Positions 1 to 9,226 are shown, counted from the first letter of the stretch. The stretch is DNA of 64,000 nucleotides from an archaeon (GCA_021788415.1 JAJYKR010000002.1:62001-126000); one strand, 5' to 3'. Program-made: numbers and translations. The notes: generated from the letters alone by a model not told the origin.

Positions 1-512
1 GCGGGGACGAAGTGGACGTCGGAGATCAGGTACCTAGGTGTCTTCCTGAACACCGCCTTCGCTTTCATGCCGATGTAGATGTCGCTCTCCTTCGCCCCCT
101 TCAGCCTCGTAAGGAGCAGCGTGTCGACCCCTTCGAACTCGATAAGCGCCAGGTTGAACGGCGTCTCCTTCAGAAACTCCTCGCTTCCGAAGTAGCAGGT
201 AGTCCAGGAGTGGACCCTCCCTACCTTGGGGAGGTCGAACCAGCGGGTCTCCTGGCCGCAGTTCATGCAGTGGCTGCGGGGCGTCGCGTACCTGTAGTGG
301 CAGTGCTTGCACTCGCTCCCCAGGAGCTTCCCCTTGGCGAGCCCGAGGAAGAACGGCGAGTCCTCGGCGTAGCTGTGGATGTACTTGACCGAGTACGGCG
401 AAAGGATGACCAGGTCCTCCGTGCCCACGGGGTTCTTGTAGAGGGCGGCACCCTTGCTGTTGACTTCCTTCATCACGTCCCTGAACTTCGCGAACTTCTT
501 TGGACCAGGCAA
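1..512 (-). CDS. DUF35 zinc-ribbon/OB-fold protein, 3' end outside window
   Basis: Reading leftward from a TTG at 512 the frame stays open to the window edge. The translation has the DUF35 layout: an N-terminal helix, a zinc ribbon with two Cys pairs (CKHC and CMNC, roughly residues 75-95) and an OB-fold ending in LISDVHFVP, which is close to the usual C-terminus. DUF35 proteins partner thiolase-fold enzymes and are thought to bind or channel the acyl-CoA. The thiolase-like gene ends 1 nt upstream, so the pair is almost certainly co-transcribed. An in-frame ATG at 473 is an alternative start. Family confidence is high; the substrate is unknown. Confidence 0.88.
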   Translation of the reverse strand, partial: MPGPKKFAKFRDVMKEVNSKGAALYKNPVGTEDLVILSPYSVKYIHSYAEDSPFFLGLAKGKLLGSECKHCHYRYATPRSHCMNCGQETRWFDLPKVGRVHSWTTCYFGSEEFLKETPFNLALIEFEGVDTLLLTRLKGAKESDIYIGMKAKAVFRKTPRYLISDVHFVP

Positions 513-513
513 A

Positions 514-1866
514 CTATGCCCTCTCCATTATCGTCACCGTGACCGAGCTCCCTGTCCCAGCATGGGAGTGGATGAGACCGCGGTTGGCGTCCCGGATCTG
601 GAGGCGGTCGTTCCCGAAGTGCTTCTTGATGGTCCCCTGCAGCTGCCAGAAGGCGAAGACCCCCTGCATGATGCCGGTGGCGCCCACGGGGTGTCCGCAG
701 GCTATGAGGCCCCCGGACGGGTTCACCGGCAGGGTCCCCCTGTTGGGGAGGTCCAGGCCGTAGTCCACCCCTTCGAGGAACGGGTGCCCCTGGTCGACGA
801 AGTCGTACCCTTCGCCGTACCTGCAGAGCCCGATGTCCTCGTAGGTCTGGATCTCAGAGCTCGCGTAGGCGTCGTGGAGCTCCACGAAGTCGAGCTCCTC
901 CTTTGGGTCTCTGATCCCGGCGTTCTTGTAGGCCTCGAGGGCGGCCGTCCTCCCCGCCCTGAAAGAATGGACGCCAGGGTACTTCAGCTTCGAGTAGTAC
1001 TCGTCGGTCTCCCAGGCGAATATGGGCACCCTGCCGTGCGGCCTGTCCGCCAGCCGCATGGTGTCGGTGCCGCAGCCGACCCCTTTGATCAGGACCGGAT
1101 GGTCGGTATACTTGAACGCCGCTTCTTCTGACGCGAGGACGGCCACGGCCGCGCCGTCGCTCATGGTGCAGATCATCGGCCTGTTCAGGGGATACGCCAC
1201 CATCTCCCTCCCTTGTGCTCCCTCCATCGAGAGCTTCTCGGGGTACTGCGAGTAAGGGTTGTTCAGCGCGTTGACGTGGTTCTTGACCGAGACCATGGCC
1301 ATGATCCTCTTCGCTTCTCCGGTCGCCGCGCGCTGGGCCCTCTTCTCGTCTTTGATGTCGGCGAACTTCGTCTTCCTGAGGTACTCGTAGATGTGCCTCT
1401 GGACCATGAGGGCGTAGTAGCCGGTGTAGAACCCGCCGACCGGGTAGTCGAAGTTGGTGTCCGAGGCGAGGGCGATGAACTCGTTCCCCTTCCAGGTCTC
1501 CACGTGGGACATGGTCTCAAAGCCGGCCACAAGGCAGACGTCGTTCCTGCCGCTGGCCACCGTCTCCCACCCCGCCTGGATCGCCTGCCCTCCTGTCGCG
1601 CCCCCCCACTCTATCCTCCTGGAGTCCTTGGGGTTCATCCCGAGGTAGTCCTGGACCATCGAAGCGGCCTTGAGCTGCCTCGCGAAGTGGTCTGAAAAGT
1701 ACGATATCCTGGTGCTCTCTATGTCGTCCGACTTCAGCTTGGGCACGTCCTTCATCGCGTAGTCGAAGGCGCGCTTCACCATCAGCCGGAAGTCCATGTC
1801 GGGGTGGGCCTTCGCGAACTTGGTGACCCCGCCGGAAATCATGTAGACTTTTCTAGAACCCGGCAC
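514..1866 (-). CDS. thiolase-fold protein (SCP2/archaeal acetyl-CoA acetyltransferase type) lacking the usual nucleophilic Cys
   Basis: 450 aa, the usual length for the SCP2-thiolase/archaeal ACAT family. The C-terminal thiolase signature NPSGG...GHPVGATG is present, as is an HDA motif where thiolases have HDC/HDA. In the N-terminal half the motif that normally reads E-x-A-C-A-S-G-G reads EWGGATGG (residues 86-93), so Gly89 sits where the acyl-accepting Cys belongs. With the adjacent DUF35 gene this resembles thiolase-fold/DUF35 pairs such as the Ltp2-ChsH2 aldolase as well as true thiolase complexes. The start is a GTG with a TTAATA box about 22 nt upstream (leaderless). The reaction is therefore uncertain: thiolase, aldolase or non-catalytic. 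Confidence 0.85.
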   Translation of the reverse strand: MPGSRKVYMISGGVTKFAKAHPDMDFRLMVKRAFDYAMKDVPKLKSDDIESTRISYFSDHFARQLKAASMVQDYLGMNPKDSRRIEWGGATGGQAIQAGWETVASGRNDVCLVAGFETMSHVETWKGNEFIALASDTNFDYPVGGFYTGYYALMVQRHIYEYLRKTKFADIKDEKRAQRAATGEAKRIMAMVSVKNHVNALNNPYSQYPEKLSMEGAQGREMVAYPLNRPMICTMSDGAAVAVLASEEAAFKYTDHPVLIKGVGCGTDTMRLADRPHGRVPIFAWETDEYYSKLKYPGVHSFRAGRTAALEAYKNAGIRDPKEELDFVELHDAYASSEIQTYEDIGLCRYGEGYDFVDQGHPFLEGVDYGLDLPNRGTLPVNPSGGLIACGHPVGATGIMQGVFAFWQLQGTIKKHFGNDRLQIRDANRGLIHSHAGTGSSVTVTIMERA

Positions 1867-1926
1867 AGCTGACGCTGCCGCCTGGTGGGTATTAATCTGC
1901 TTCCGAACGCGGGCCTCGCCGCTCCC

Positions 1927-3882
1927 CTAGGCCGCCCTGCGTCCGACCTTCCCCGCGAGGCCAGCATAGAAGTCCATGGAGGCGGGGTCTGCGACCGAGT
2001 CCCTGTTGACGACCTTCGAAGGGTCTTCACCCATGAGTACCCTCTTGGTGGGGACCTCCAGCTTCTTGCCGTTCAGAGTCCTGGGGACCGAGGGCGCTTC
2101 GATGATCTCGTCGGGGACGTACCTCGGCGACAGGTCCGACCGCACCTTCGCCCTGATCTTCGCCTCCAGCTCCTGGTCCAGCTTCTCCCCTTTCGCGAGG
2201 GCGACGAACAGCACCAGCCTGCCGCTGCCCCCTTCTCCGGGGAGGTCGACCGCCAGGGAGTCGCTGACCTCGGGGACGGCCTCCACCGCCCTGTAGATCT
2301 CGCTGGTCCCGATTCTCACCCCCAGTCGCTTGATCGTCGCATCCGACCGTCCGAATATGATGCAGGTGCCGCGCCTAGTGATCTCTATCCAGTCCCCGTG
2401 CCTCCACACTCCAGGATACATGGCGAAGTAGCTCTCCGCGTACCTGCTGCCGTCGCTGTCCCCCCAGAGATAGAGAGGCATGCTGGGGAGCGGCTCGGTG
2501 ACCACAAGCTCCCCGACCTGGCCAACGACCGGGGCGCCGCTCTCGTCGTAGGCCTCCACCTTGGCTCCCAGGCACCTGCACTGGATCTCCCCCGAGTAGA
2601 CAGGGAGCGTCGGAGACCCCCCGACGAAGGCGGTGCACACGTCGGTCCCGCCGCTCATCGAAGCGAGCCACAGGTTCTCCTTGACCCCGGCGTAGGCCCA
2701 CTCGAAGGTCTCGGGGGAGAGGGGCGACCCGGTGGAGCCGATGCCCCTGAGCTTCTTGAGCCCGCGCGAGGACTTCGGCTGCAGGCCCGCCTTGGCACAG
2801 GAAGCGAAGTAGGGTGCGCTCCCTCCCATGTATGCCGTCTCCGTCCTGTCGACAAGGTCCCAGAGGGCGTCGAGGTCAGGGTATGAGGGGCTCCCGTTGT
2901 AGAGCACCAGTGACGCTCCGTGCAGCAGCCCTCCCACCAGATAGTTCCACATCATCCATCCGGTGGTCGTGAACCAAAAGAAGCGGTCCTGCTCCCTGAT
3001 GTCACTGTGGAGGGAGACCGCCTTTGAGAGCTCGACGAGGATGCCACCGTGGCCGTGGACTATGGGCTTCGGCAGCCCAGTGGTCCCTGACGAGTACAGG
3101 ATCCAGAGCGGGTGGTCGAAGGGGAGGGACTCGAATTCGGGTCTTGCTGCGCCGGCGACGGCGTCATCCCAGGAGACCGAGCCGGGGAGGGGGTTGCTGG
3201 TCGACCTCGCGGCCACCCCCACTACCTTCTTCAGCGTAGGGAGGGACCCTGATATGGCTGCGACGGCTTCCGTCCGGTCGAACCACTTCCCCCCGTAGCC
3301 GTAGCCGTCCGTGGCGATGAGGACCTTGGGCTGGATCTGGCTGAACCTGTCGACCACGGCGGGGGCACCGAAGTCTGGAGAGCAGCATGACCAGATGGCG
3401 CCGATGCTGGCGCAGGCGAGCAGGGCGACCACCGCCTCGGGGGCGTTCGGTAGGTAGGCGGCGACCCTGTCTCCCTGGCCCACCCCCATCTCCTTCAGGC
3501 TGGCCGCCAACGCCCCGACCTTCTTCTCGAGCTCCTGCCAAGTCAGGGTCCGCTCGGACCTTTTCTCCGACTTCGCTATGATCGCGACCCCTTCCCTGTG
3601 CTTGTGGAACACCCTCTCGGCGAAGTTGACCTCCGACCCCTCGAACCACCGGGCCCCCGGCATCTTCCGCTCTGCCAGGACCGGATAGTCTGCATCTGCC
3701 AGCTCGAAGTACTTCCAGATGGAGCCCCAGAACCCCTCGAGGTCCTCGACGCTCCACTTCCAGATTTCGTCGTAGCTGTCGAACCCCAGGCCCCGGCTCT
3801 CCAGCCACTTCGCGTATGTGTGCATGTTCGTCCTGCGGACGTAGCCGGATTCGGGTTGCCAGAGCAGCCTTCCCTGGGGCAA
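1927..3882 (-). CDS. acetoacetyl-CoA synthetase-like AMP-forming acyl-CoA ligase
   Basis: 651 aa, full length for the acetoacetyl-CoA synthetase branch of the ANL superfamily. It has the AMP-binding loop YSSGTTGLPKP, the core motif TTGWMMWN and the C-terminal GRSDATIKRLGVRIG hinge region. The expected product is acetoacetyl-CoA (or a related acyl-CoA) from the acid, ATP and CoA. I chose the TTG at 3882 over the ATG at 3825: it retains the family's N-terminal LLWQPES...TNM segment, and a TTATAA box lies 26 nt upstream. An open frame continues to 4638, but it overlaps the CPBP gene in another frame and is not coding. It lies downstream of the thiolase/DUF35 pair's promoter region in the same acyl-CoA block. 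Confidence 0.9.
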   Translation of the reverse strand: MPQGRLLWQPESGYVRRTNMHTYAKWLESRGLGFDSYDEIWKWSVEDLEGFWGSIWKYFELADADYPVLAERKMPGARWFEGSEVNFAERVFHKHREGVAIIAKSEKRSERTLTWQELEKKVGALAASLKEMGVGQGDRVAAYLPNAPEAVVALLACASIGAIWSCCSPDFGAPAVVDRFSQIQPKVLIATDGYGYGGKWFDRTEAVAAISGSLPTLKKVVGVAARSTSNPLPGSVSWDDAVAGAARPEFESLPFDHPLWILYSSGTTGLPKPIVHGHGGILVELSKAVSLHSDIREQDRFFWFTTTGWMMWNYLVGGLLHGASLVLYNGSPSYPDLDALWDLVDRTETAYMGGSAPYFASCAKAGLQPKSSRGLKKLRGIGSTGSPLSPETFEWAYAGVKENLWLASMSGGTDVCTAFVGGSPTLPVYSGEIQCRCLGAKVEAYDESGAPVVGQVGELVVTEPLPSMPLYLWGDSDGSRYAESYFAMYPGVWRHGDWIEITRRGTCIIFGRSDATIKRLGVRIGTSEIYRAVEAVPEVSDSLAVDLPGEGGSGRLVLFVALAKGEKLDQELEAKIRAKVRSDLSPRYVPDEIIEAPSVPRTLNGKKLEVPTKRVLMGEDPSKVVNRDSVADPASMDFYAGLAGKVGRRAA

Positions 3883-3938
3883 GTTGGCCCGAGCCGGCCC
3901 CTGTCCGGTTATAAGCGGAACCCCCCCGGAGGGAGGCT

Positions 3939-4556
3939 TCACATCACGGGTCTGATTATGAATATCGCCAGGTCCCACAGGAAGTGGCTTGCGAAGCTCG
4001 CCTGGGTCCCCCTTCCGTAGTGGTAGGTCAACCCCCACACGAGGTCGGTCACGAAGGTCGCTCCGACCCAGACGGGGTTCAGGGTGACCAGATGCAGTGT
4101 AGCGTCGAACAGCGCGACCGCCGGCGCTGACCCGACCCCCAAGCGGGGCGTCAGCCTCTTCTGCAGGACCCCACGGAAGAATGACTCGTACCCTGCGGAG
4201 TCGAACAGTAGGACCCCCGCCTGCAGGTAGACCGGGTTCGACGGAGAGGAGATCAGCGAATATATCGAGGACTCCGACGCCGACGTGATGCCCAGTGGGT
4301 GGAACAGGTCGATGGCGACCGCCCCCGCATAGAATACCAGATACAGGGCGACTGCGCTCGCGACCCCGACGGCGATGGCGAACGGCTTTGCTCCATGGGG
4401 GACGCGCAGGGCTCCCAGCGCATAGGCCGCCGCGACCATCACCGAGGTCGCGCTGAAGGTGGCGGCGACGAAGTAGCCCGCCGGGACGGCGAACAGTACG
4501 ACCATCGAGGAGACCACGGCGGCGAGGCCCAGGGCGAGCCTGCCGAGCGAGTCCAA
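3939..4556 (-). CDS. CPBP-family intramembrane metalloprotease-like protein
   Basis: 205 aa with about six hydrophobic segments. It carries the CPBP (Rce1/CaaX-protease) motifs: YESFFRG near residue 122, FDATLHL in a later helix and SHFLWD near the C-terminus. In the first motif the family has two adjacent Glu; here the first is Tyr, so proteolytic activity may be impaired. The TTG start at 4556 has a GTTTATCC box about 25 nt upstream, consistent with a leaderless transcript. It diverges from the UbiA gene. Substrate unknown; membrane topology and family are fairly secure. Confidence 0.75.
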   Translation of the reverse strand: MDSLGRLALGLAAVVSSMVVLFAVPAGYFVAATFSATSVMVAAAYALGALRVPHGAKPFAIAVGVASAVALYLVFYAGAVAIDLFHPLGITSASESSIYSLISSPSNPVYLQAGVLLFDSAGYESFFRGVLQKRLTPRLGVGSAPAVALFDATLHLVTLNPVWVGATFVTDLVWGLTYHYGRGTQASFASHFLWDLAIFIIRPVM

Positions 4557-4653
4557 CGGGCCGGGGTGGCGGGGCGCTTCGGATAAACCCGCTTCCGGGC
4601 GCCTTCGGCTCTACTGCTATCGTTAAAGCCGAGCCCATCGATGCCCCACTGTC

Positions 4654-5556
4654 TTGGATTTCAGGACCGCATTCATCTCGACTAGGCCCTGGTCGTTCAC
4701 GATGACATTCTCATCCGTCACCATGGGGACCCTCATGGCAGCGGTCACAGGGGCCTTCAGCCCCCTCCTCTACCTCCTGACGCTCGCAGGGATGGTCGCC
4801 TTTCATGCTGCCACCAACGTCCTGAACGACTTCTTCGACGTGAAACACGGGGTGGACAAGGGAGGAGCGCCAACAACGAAGTACCGCCTCCACCCCGCCG
4901 CCTTCGGCCAGGCGCCGCTGTCCACCATCCTTGGAATCTCTATCTTCCTCTATGCCCTCACCCTCGTGGCAGGTCTCTACCTCGCCCTGGTGAGCAGCGT
5001 CTCAGTGATGTTCGTAATCGCCGTCGGCATAGCCGGGAGCGTCCTCTATACCGCCGACCCAGTCGTCCTGAAGGCCCACGCCCTCGGAGAGGCCACGGTG
5101 TTCGCCATGTGGGGGCTGCTGATCCCTGCGGGAGCCTTCATGGTCCAGACCGGCCAGTTCTCCTGGACCCCCTTGGCGGCAGCGCTCCCCATCGGCCTCT
5201 TCGTAGCCCTGGTCCTCCTGGCCAACAACATCAGGGACATAGCCTACGACGGCTCCGTCAACACTAGGACGCTGGCCGTGGCCCTCGGCGCCGAAAGGTC
5301 AGAGAGGCTGTACGCGGCGCTCCTGGCCGCAGCGTACTCGCTGGTGCTGGTGGGCATCATCGTCAAGCTCCTCCCGGTCTGGTCGGCAGTAGTCCTCGTG
5401 ACAGCTCCGGCCGCCAGGAGCCTCGTCCGGATGTTCAATGGCCAGATACCGGACACCGCCGACCCCAGGACCGCGGCGCTGGCGTTCAAGTTCGCCCTGC
5501 TCTACATGGCATCGCTGGTGCTTTCGCTCTTCCTGCCGCTCTATCTCCCGCTCTAG
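4654..5556 (+). CDS. UbiA-family prenyltransferase (MenA-like)
   Basis: 300 aa, eight or nine predicted transmembrane helices. Both Asp-rich prenyl-diphosphate/Mg2+ motifs of the UbiA family are visible: N55-x3-D59 ... D62 (NVLNDFFD) and NNIRDIAYD near residue 190. The HGVDKGGAPTTKYRLHP stretch resembles MenA-type quinone prenyltransferases more than GGGP prenyltransferases. It should attach a polyprenyl tail to an aromatic quinone precursor in the membrane, which fits the respiratory genes elsewhere in the window. The start is TTG at 4654, with a GTTAAAG box about 30 nt upstream. The exact acceptor is inferred. Confidence 0.85.
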   Translation: MDFRTAFISTRPWSFTMTFSSVTMGTLMAAVTGAFSPLLYLLTLAGMVAFHAATNVLNDFFDVKHGVDKGGAPTTKYRLHPAAFGQAPLSTILGISIFLYALTLVAGLYLALVSSVSVMFVIAVGIAGSVLYTADPVVLKAHALGEATVFAMWGLLIPAGAFMVQTGQFSWTPLAAALPIGLFVALVLLANNIRDIAYDGSVNTRTLAVALGAERSERLYAALLAAAYSLVLVGIIVKLLPVWSAVVLVTAPAARSLVRMFNGQIPDTADPRTAALAFKFALLYMASLVLSLFLPLYLPL

Positions 5557-5561
5557 CTCCG

Positions 5562-6557
5562 CTACGGGCCGACGACCCTCGATAGCTGTTCCATCGTGTA
5601 CTCGACGTTCCCTATCGGCATGGCAATCGGGAGGGTCACCCCCTCCCTTGCGTACTCCTTCAGCCTCTCGGCCGCGTGGTCTCCGGTCCCCGAGACGGTG
5701 AGCACCTCTATCGCCCGGTCGGGGATGAGCCTCTTCGCTTCGGGGACGTCCCCCCTCTTCCAGGCCTCCTTCATCGGCCGGAGCGACTCATCTGTGACCC
5801 CGTAGGGGGCGAGCACCTCAGCCTTGACCACCTCGGAGAGCTGATAGACGAAGAAGTAGTAGTCTCTCACCGCCCCCGCCGCCTTCTCCGGGTCGGGGTC
5901 CAGAGACGTGAGCATGTACGACGCCCGTTCGACCTGGCGCCCTCTCTTCGCCTCTCCCCTTTCGACGTTCTCCACCATTCGCCTCGTCCCCCATGCTGTG
6001 TTGAGCGCAGGAGAGAGGATTACGCCGTCGGCGACCGTCGCAGCGAATGCTTGGGTCTGCGGGGAGAGCGAGGCGATGTAGATCGGTATGTCCGCCTCCG
6101 CCTTGAATCCCATGGTCAGGTTGTGCACGTGGAAGAACTCGCCGTCGAACTCCACCCTGTCTCCTTCCCAGACCATCTTCACCACGTCGACGTACTCCTT
6201 GACCCTGCGCAGGGGCCTGGTCTTCTTCACCGGGAAAATCTGCTCCCCGATGAGCGGGATGGTCGGGAAGCTCCCGACCCCGAGGCCGAGGTTCACCCGG
6301 CCCTCAGACAGCTCGGAGAGGGTCGCGAACGTGGTCGCCGCCGTCACCGGGTGGCGCGTGAACGTATTGATCACCCCCGATCCCAGGCGAATGCGGTGGG
6401 TGGCAGAGGCCATCGCCGAGAGGTAGGTGACCACGTCGCGCTGGAACAGGCTCTCGTGCATCCAGACGGAGTCGAAGCCCAGCTTCTCGGCCCGAGAGGC
6501 TATCTTCGCAGACTCCCTTATCCCCAGGACCGGATTGAAACCCAGGGCGAGCTTCAC
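5562..6557 (-). CDS. luciferase-like (LLM) flavin/F420-dependent oxidoreductase
   Basis: 331 aa TIM-barrel protein of the bacterial-luciferase/F420-dependent reductase family. It opens with VKLALGFNP and contains FDSVWMHES, the IRLGSGV strand, and the RVNLGLGVGSF and ADIPIYIASLSP segments typical of Mer-like (5,10-methylene-tetrahydromethanopterin reductase-like) proteins. Cofactor (F420 or FMN) and substrate cannot be fixed from sequence. The GTG at 6557 is preferred because a CTTAAAG box lies about 23 nt upstream and the family N-terminus begins there; the longer open frame upstream overlaps the MmgE gene. Confidence 0.85.
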   Translation of the reverse strand: MKLALGFNPVLGIRESAKIASRAEKLGFDSVWMHESLFQRDVVTYLSAMASATHRIRLGSGVINTFTRHPVTAATTFATLSELSEGRVNLGLGVGSFPTIPLIGEQIFPVKKTRPLRRVKEYVDVVKMVWEGDRVEFDGEFFHVHNLTMGFKAEADIPIYIASLSPQTQAFAATVADGVILSPALNTAWGTRRMVENVERGEAKRGRQVERASYMLTSLDPDPEKAAGAVRDYYFFVYQLSEVVKAEVLAPYGVTDESLRPMKEAWKRGDVPEAKRLIPDRAIEVLTVSGTGDHAAERLKEYAREGVTLPIAMPIGNVEYTMEQLSRVVGP

Positions 6558-6582
6558 AACCTTTCCCTTCCGCCGTCTCGCT

Positions 6583-7962
6583 TTAAGCCTTGGAGTGCCC
6601 GCCGACCCGCAGCAGTGAAAGCACCCCTCCCAGCTCCCTTTCTTCCTCCAGCTTCCACAGGCGCCCGAGAGCCTCCCTTGCCTCCTGGTCCCTGACCTTG
6701 CCCGATGCAAGCCGTAGGAACTTCGCTTCGATCTCCTCCTTCGACATCGGGTTCCCCGGATGCCCCCTCGGCACGTCGACCTGGGCGCTGGCCCCCCTTC
6801 CACCCTTTACCCTGACCGTTATCCTGTTCGGCATGGCTTTCGGGTAGGCGGCGGTCAGCGCCGGGTCCTCCACGACCCTCACCTTCCTCACGAACGCGAG
6901 GTTGGCAGGGTCATCGAGGCTGGCCGCCCCGTAGGTGGAGTTGTCGACAGTCCCGTGCAGGAGCGCCATCCCGACCATGAAGGGCAGGCTGTGGTCGGCG
7001 GTCTCCTTCGTCCGGGGGGCCCATTTCTCCCTGTCCTTCCCGAGGATCGTGTAGCCTGCTTCGTGGGTCTCCACCAGCACCGACTCGACCCTCTCCATGT
7101 CACTCACCTTCTTGCGGATCTCAAGGGCGGCCCACACGGCTGTCTGTGCGTGGTACTCCGCCGGCCAGTACTTCAGGTAGGTGTCCGCCACTCTGAACTT
7201 GCCCCCCTTCCCTCCGAACCCCCGGGTGTCTAGGTCGAACGGCCCCGAGACCTGGTTGAAGAACCCCATCTCGCCTTCGAAGATCGGCGAGGGGCCAGTC
7301 ATTCCCTCCCTGGCGAGCATGGCTGCGAAGACGGCGTTCCTGGCGGCGTTGGCGAACGAGGCCCCCTTCCACATGGACAGCTCTCCGGCCCTCACCTGCC
7401 TCATCGCTATGTGGCCGTTCAGCGCGATGTTCACCGAGTGGACCGCCTGGGCCAACCCGAGGCCCATGAGCTTCGCCGCTGCCAGCGAAGACGAAACGAG
7501 CCCGTAGTTGACGTGGTCCCACCCCCTGTGCCTGATATCGGCAGCGTCGCAGAGCCTGCACTGGACCTCGTAGGCAACTACAGCGGCAGCCAGGAGCTCC
7601 TTCCCGTCTCTTCCCTCGGCCTGAGATACGGCCAGGCAGGGGGCGAGGTTGTCGCTCGGATGGGCCGGCTCCTTCGAAAGATAGGTGTCGTTGAAGTCGA
7701 AGTACCTGATCATCAGCCCGTTGACGAAAGTCGCGACCGGCGGCGGCGAAGACTTCGAGGTCCCCAGGAGGGTGGACGGCCCGCCTCCGGCGGCCCTGGA
7801 CGCGAACTTCCGGGCAAAGGACACCGGCTCCTCGTCGTAGGCGCCGATGGCGCAGCCCAGGGCGTCCACCGTCCTGGCCTTCATCTCTTTGACCGTCCTC
7901 GCGTCGAGGGTCCGGAACTTCACGGAAAGCGCGTATTCTGCCAGGCGGCCGGCCATGTCCAT
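6583..7962 (-). CDS. MmgE/PrpD family protein (2-methylcitrate dehydratase-like)
   Basis: 459 aa, standard for MmgE/PrpD. Family hallmarks include DALGCAIGAY near residue 35, a YFDFNDTY segment (about 95), HPSDN, and the LKYWPAEYHAQ motif (about 270). Members include 2-methylcitrate dehydratase, cis-aconitate decarboxylase and uncharacterised dicarboxylate or tricarboxylate lyases. The neighbourhood of acyl-CoA genes would suit propionate or branched-acid catabolism, but no methylcitrate synthase or lyase is in the window, so the reaction is open. The start ATG at 7962 has a CTAAAAG box 23 nt upstream. It faces the acyl-CoA dehydrogenase gene divergently. Confidence 0.85.
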   Translation of the reverse strand: MDMAGRLAEYALSVKFRTLDARTVKEMKARTVDALGCAIGAYDEEPVSFARKFASRAAGGGPSTLLGTSKSSPPPVATFVNGLMIRYFDFNDTYLSKEPAHPSDNLAPCLAVSQAEGRDGKELLAAAVVAYEVQCRLCDAADIRHRGWDHVNYGLVSSSLAAAKLMGLGLAQAVHSVNIALNGHIAMRQVRAGELSMWKGASFANAARNAVFAAMLAREGMTGPSPIFEGEMGFFNQVSGPFDLDTRGFGGKGGKFRVADTYLKYWPAEYHAQTAVWAALEIRKKVSDMERVESVLVETHEAGYTILGKDREKWAPRTKETADHSLPFMVGMALLHGTVDNSTYGAASLDDPANLAFVRKVRVVEDPALTAAYPKAMPNRITVRVKGGRGASAQVDVPRGHPGNPMSKEEIEAKFLRLASGKVRDQEAREALGRLWKLEEERELGGVLSLLRVGGHSKA

Positions 7963-8056
7963 GGTGCCGGCGGCCCAAGGTTGCGCTTTTAGGAATTGTT
8001 GTCTCAGCAAAGAACGATTAAATCCACCCGGAATCCGCGCAGGCTTCGCCCCCAAC

Positions 8057-9226
8057 TTGGCGATCTACACCTCCGAGCACAGGCGACTGATGGAGATGCT
8101 CCACCCGGGACGCCACCAGGAGTACTCCGAGGTCCTTTCGTCCCTCGGGGCGTTCATGGAGAAGGAGATCCTTCCACTCTCCCCCAAGCTGGACGCAGGC
8201 GGCGCATCGATCGCCGGGCCGCGGAGGGCCCTTTTCGAGCAGGGGATGACCCTGATCCCGTTCCCGGCAGAGCACGGCGGCCTCGGTCTCCCGTTCTCGG
8301 TATACGCCACTGCCGTGGAGCTCCTCGGCTCCGCCGACGCCTCCGTCGCCCTGAGCGTGGAGATACACAACGCCGTGGCTGAAGGACTCCTGCGGTTCGG
8401 GAACGCAAGCCAGCGGGAAAAGTACCTGAGGAGCGTCATTACAGGCAAGACCCTCGCTTCGTTTGCCCTTACCGAGCCAGCCTCCGGCTCCGACTCCGGC
8501 TCCATGGCCACGACCGCGGAGAGGAAGGGAGGGGAGTTCACGATCAACGGATCGAAGATGTTCATCACAAACGCCGGGGAGGCCGGCCTCTACTTGGTCT
8601 TCGCGAAGACAAAGAAAGGTCCCTCGTGCTTCCTCCTGGAGGCTCCAAGCCCCGGGCTGAAGTTCGGCGGCGACCTGAAGAAGCTCGGGATGAGAGGGTC
8701 GAGGACCTCCGAGGTGGTATTCGAAGGCTGCCGGGTCCCAGAGGAGAACCTGCTGGGGGAGGAGGGGCAGGGGGGCGAGTACGCCAAGGAGATACTCCAC
8801 GGCGCCAGGATAGTCGTCGCCGCGCTCAACGTCGGGATTTCCCAGATTGCTTACAACAAGTCCGTCGCATACGCCCGGTCGAGGAAGGCGTTCGGCAAAA
8901 CTATCTCTGACTTCCAGCTGATCAGGGAGAAGATAGCGGACATGAAGACCGGCATCAGCGCAGGGAGGCTCCTGTACCTCTACGCCGCGAGGGTCAAGGA
9001 GCTCGGAGGCGACTACGCCTCAGAAGCGTCTCAGGCGAAGGTCTTCGCCACCGAGATGTCTCTGAAAGCCTGCGACGAAGCCATCCAGATACACGGCGGC
9101 TACGGCTACACCACCGACGACCTCCACAGGCACTGGAGGGACGCCCGGCTCCTCACAATAGGGGAGGGGACCTCCGAAGTACTGCGCATGCTGATCTCGA
9201 GAAAGGAGTTGGCCAGGGCCCAGTGA
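8057..9226 (+). CDS. acyl-CoA dehydrogenase
   Basis: 389 aa FAD enzyme that oxidises acyl-CoA to enoyl-CoA. The sequence shows FALTEPASGSD (FAD/substrate loop), the MRGSRTSEVVFEGCRVP strand, the RKAFGK motif, IHGGYGYT near the C-terminus, and EGTSEV next to the expected catalytic Glu region. Its stop codon overlaps the etfB start, so its electron acceptor is encoded in the same operon. The TTG at 8057 is the first start after a TTAAAT box at 8018-8023; the ATG at 8090 is an alternative giving 378 aa. Chain-length specificity cannot be read. Confidence 0.88.
   Translation: MAIYTSEHRRLMEMLHPGRHQEYSEVLSSLGAFMEKEILPLSPKLDAGGASIAGPRRALFEQGMTLIPFPAEHGGLGLPFSVYATAVELLGSADASVALSVEIHNAVAEGLLRFGNASQREKYLRSVITGKTLASFALTEPASGSDSGSMATTAERKGGEFTINGSKMFITNAGEAGLYLVFAKTKKGPSCFLLEAPSPGLKFGGDLKKLGMRGSRTSEVVFEGCRVPEENLLGEEGQGGEYAKEILHGARIVVAALNVGISQIAYNKSVAYARSRKAFGKTISDFQLIREKIADMKTGISAGRLLYLYAARVKELGGDYASEASQAKVFATEMSLKACDEAIQIHGGYGYTTDDLHRHWRDARLLTIGEGTSEVLRMLISRKELARAQ

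Noticed and set aside
1885..2886. Long plus-strand open frame opposite the acyl-CoA synthetase (about 333 codons)
   Set aside because: High-GC antisense shadow; no motif, and it overlaps a well-supported enzyme on the other strand.
1927..4638. 903-codon minus-strand frame as a fusion protein
   Set aside because: Its first 250 codons overlap the CPBP gene in a different frame; promoter and family N-terminus place the start at 3882.
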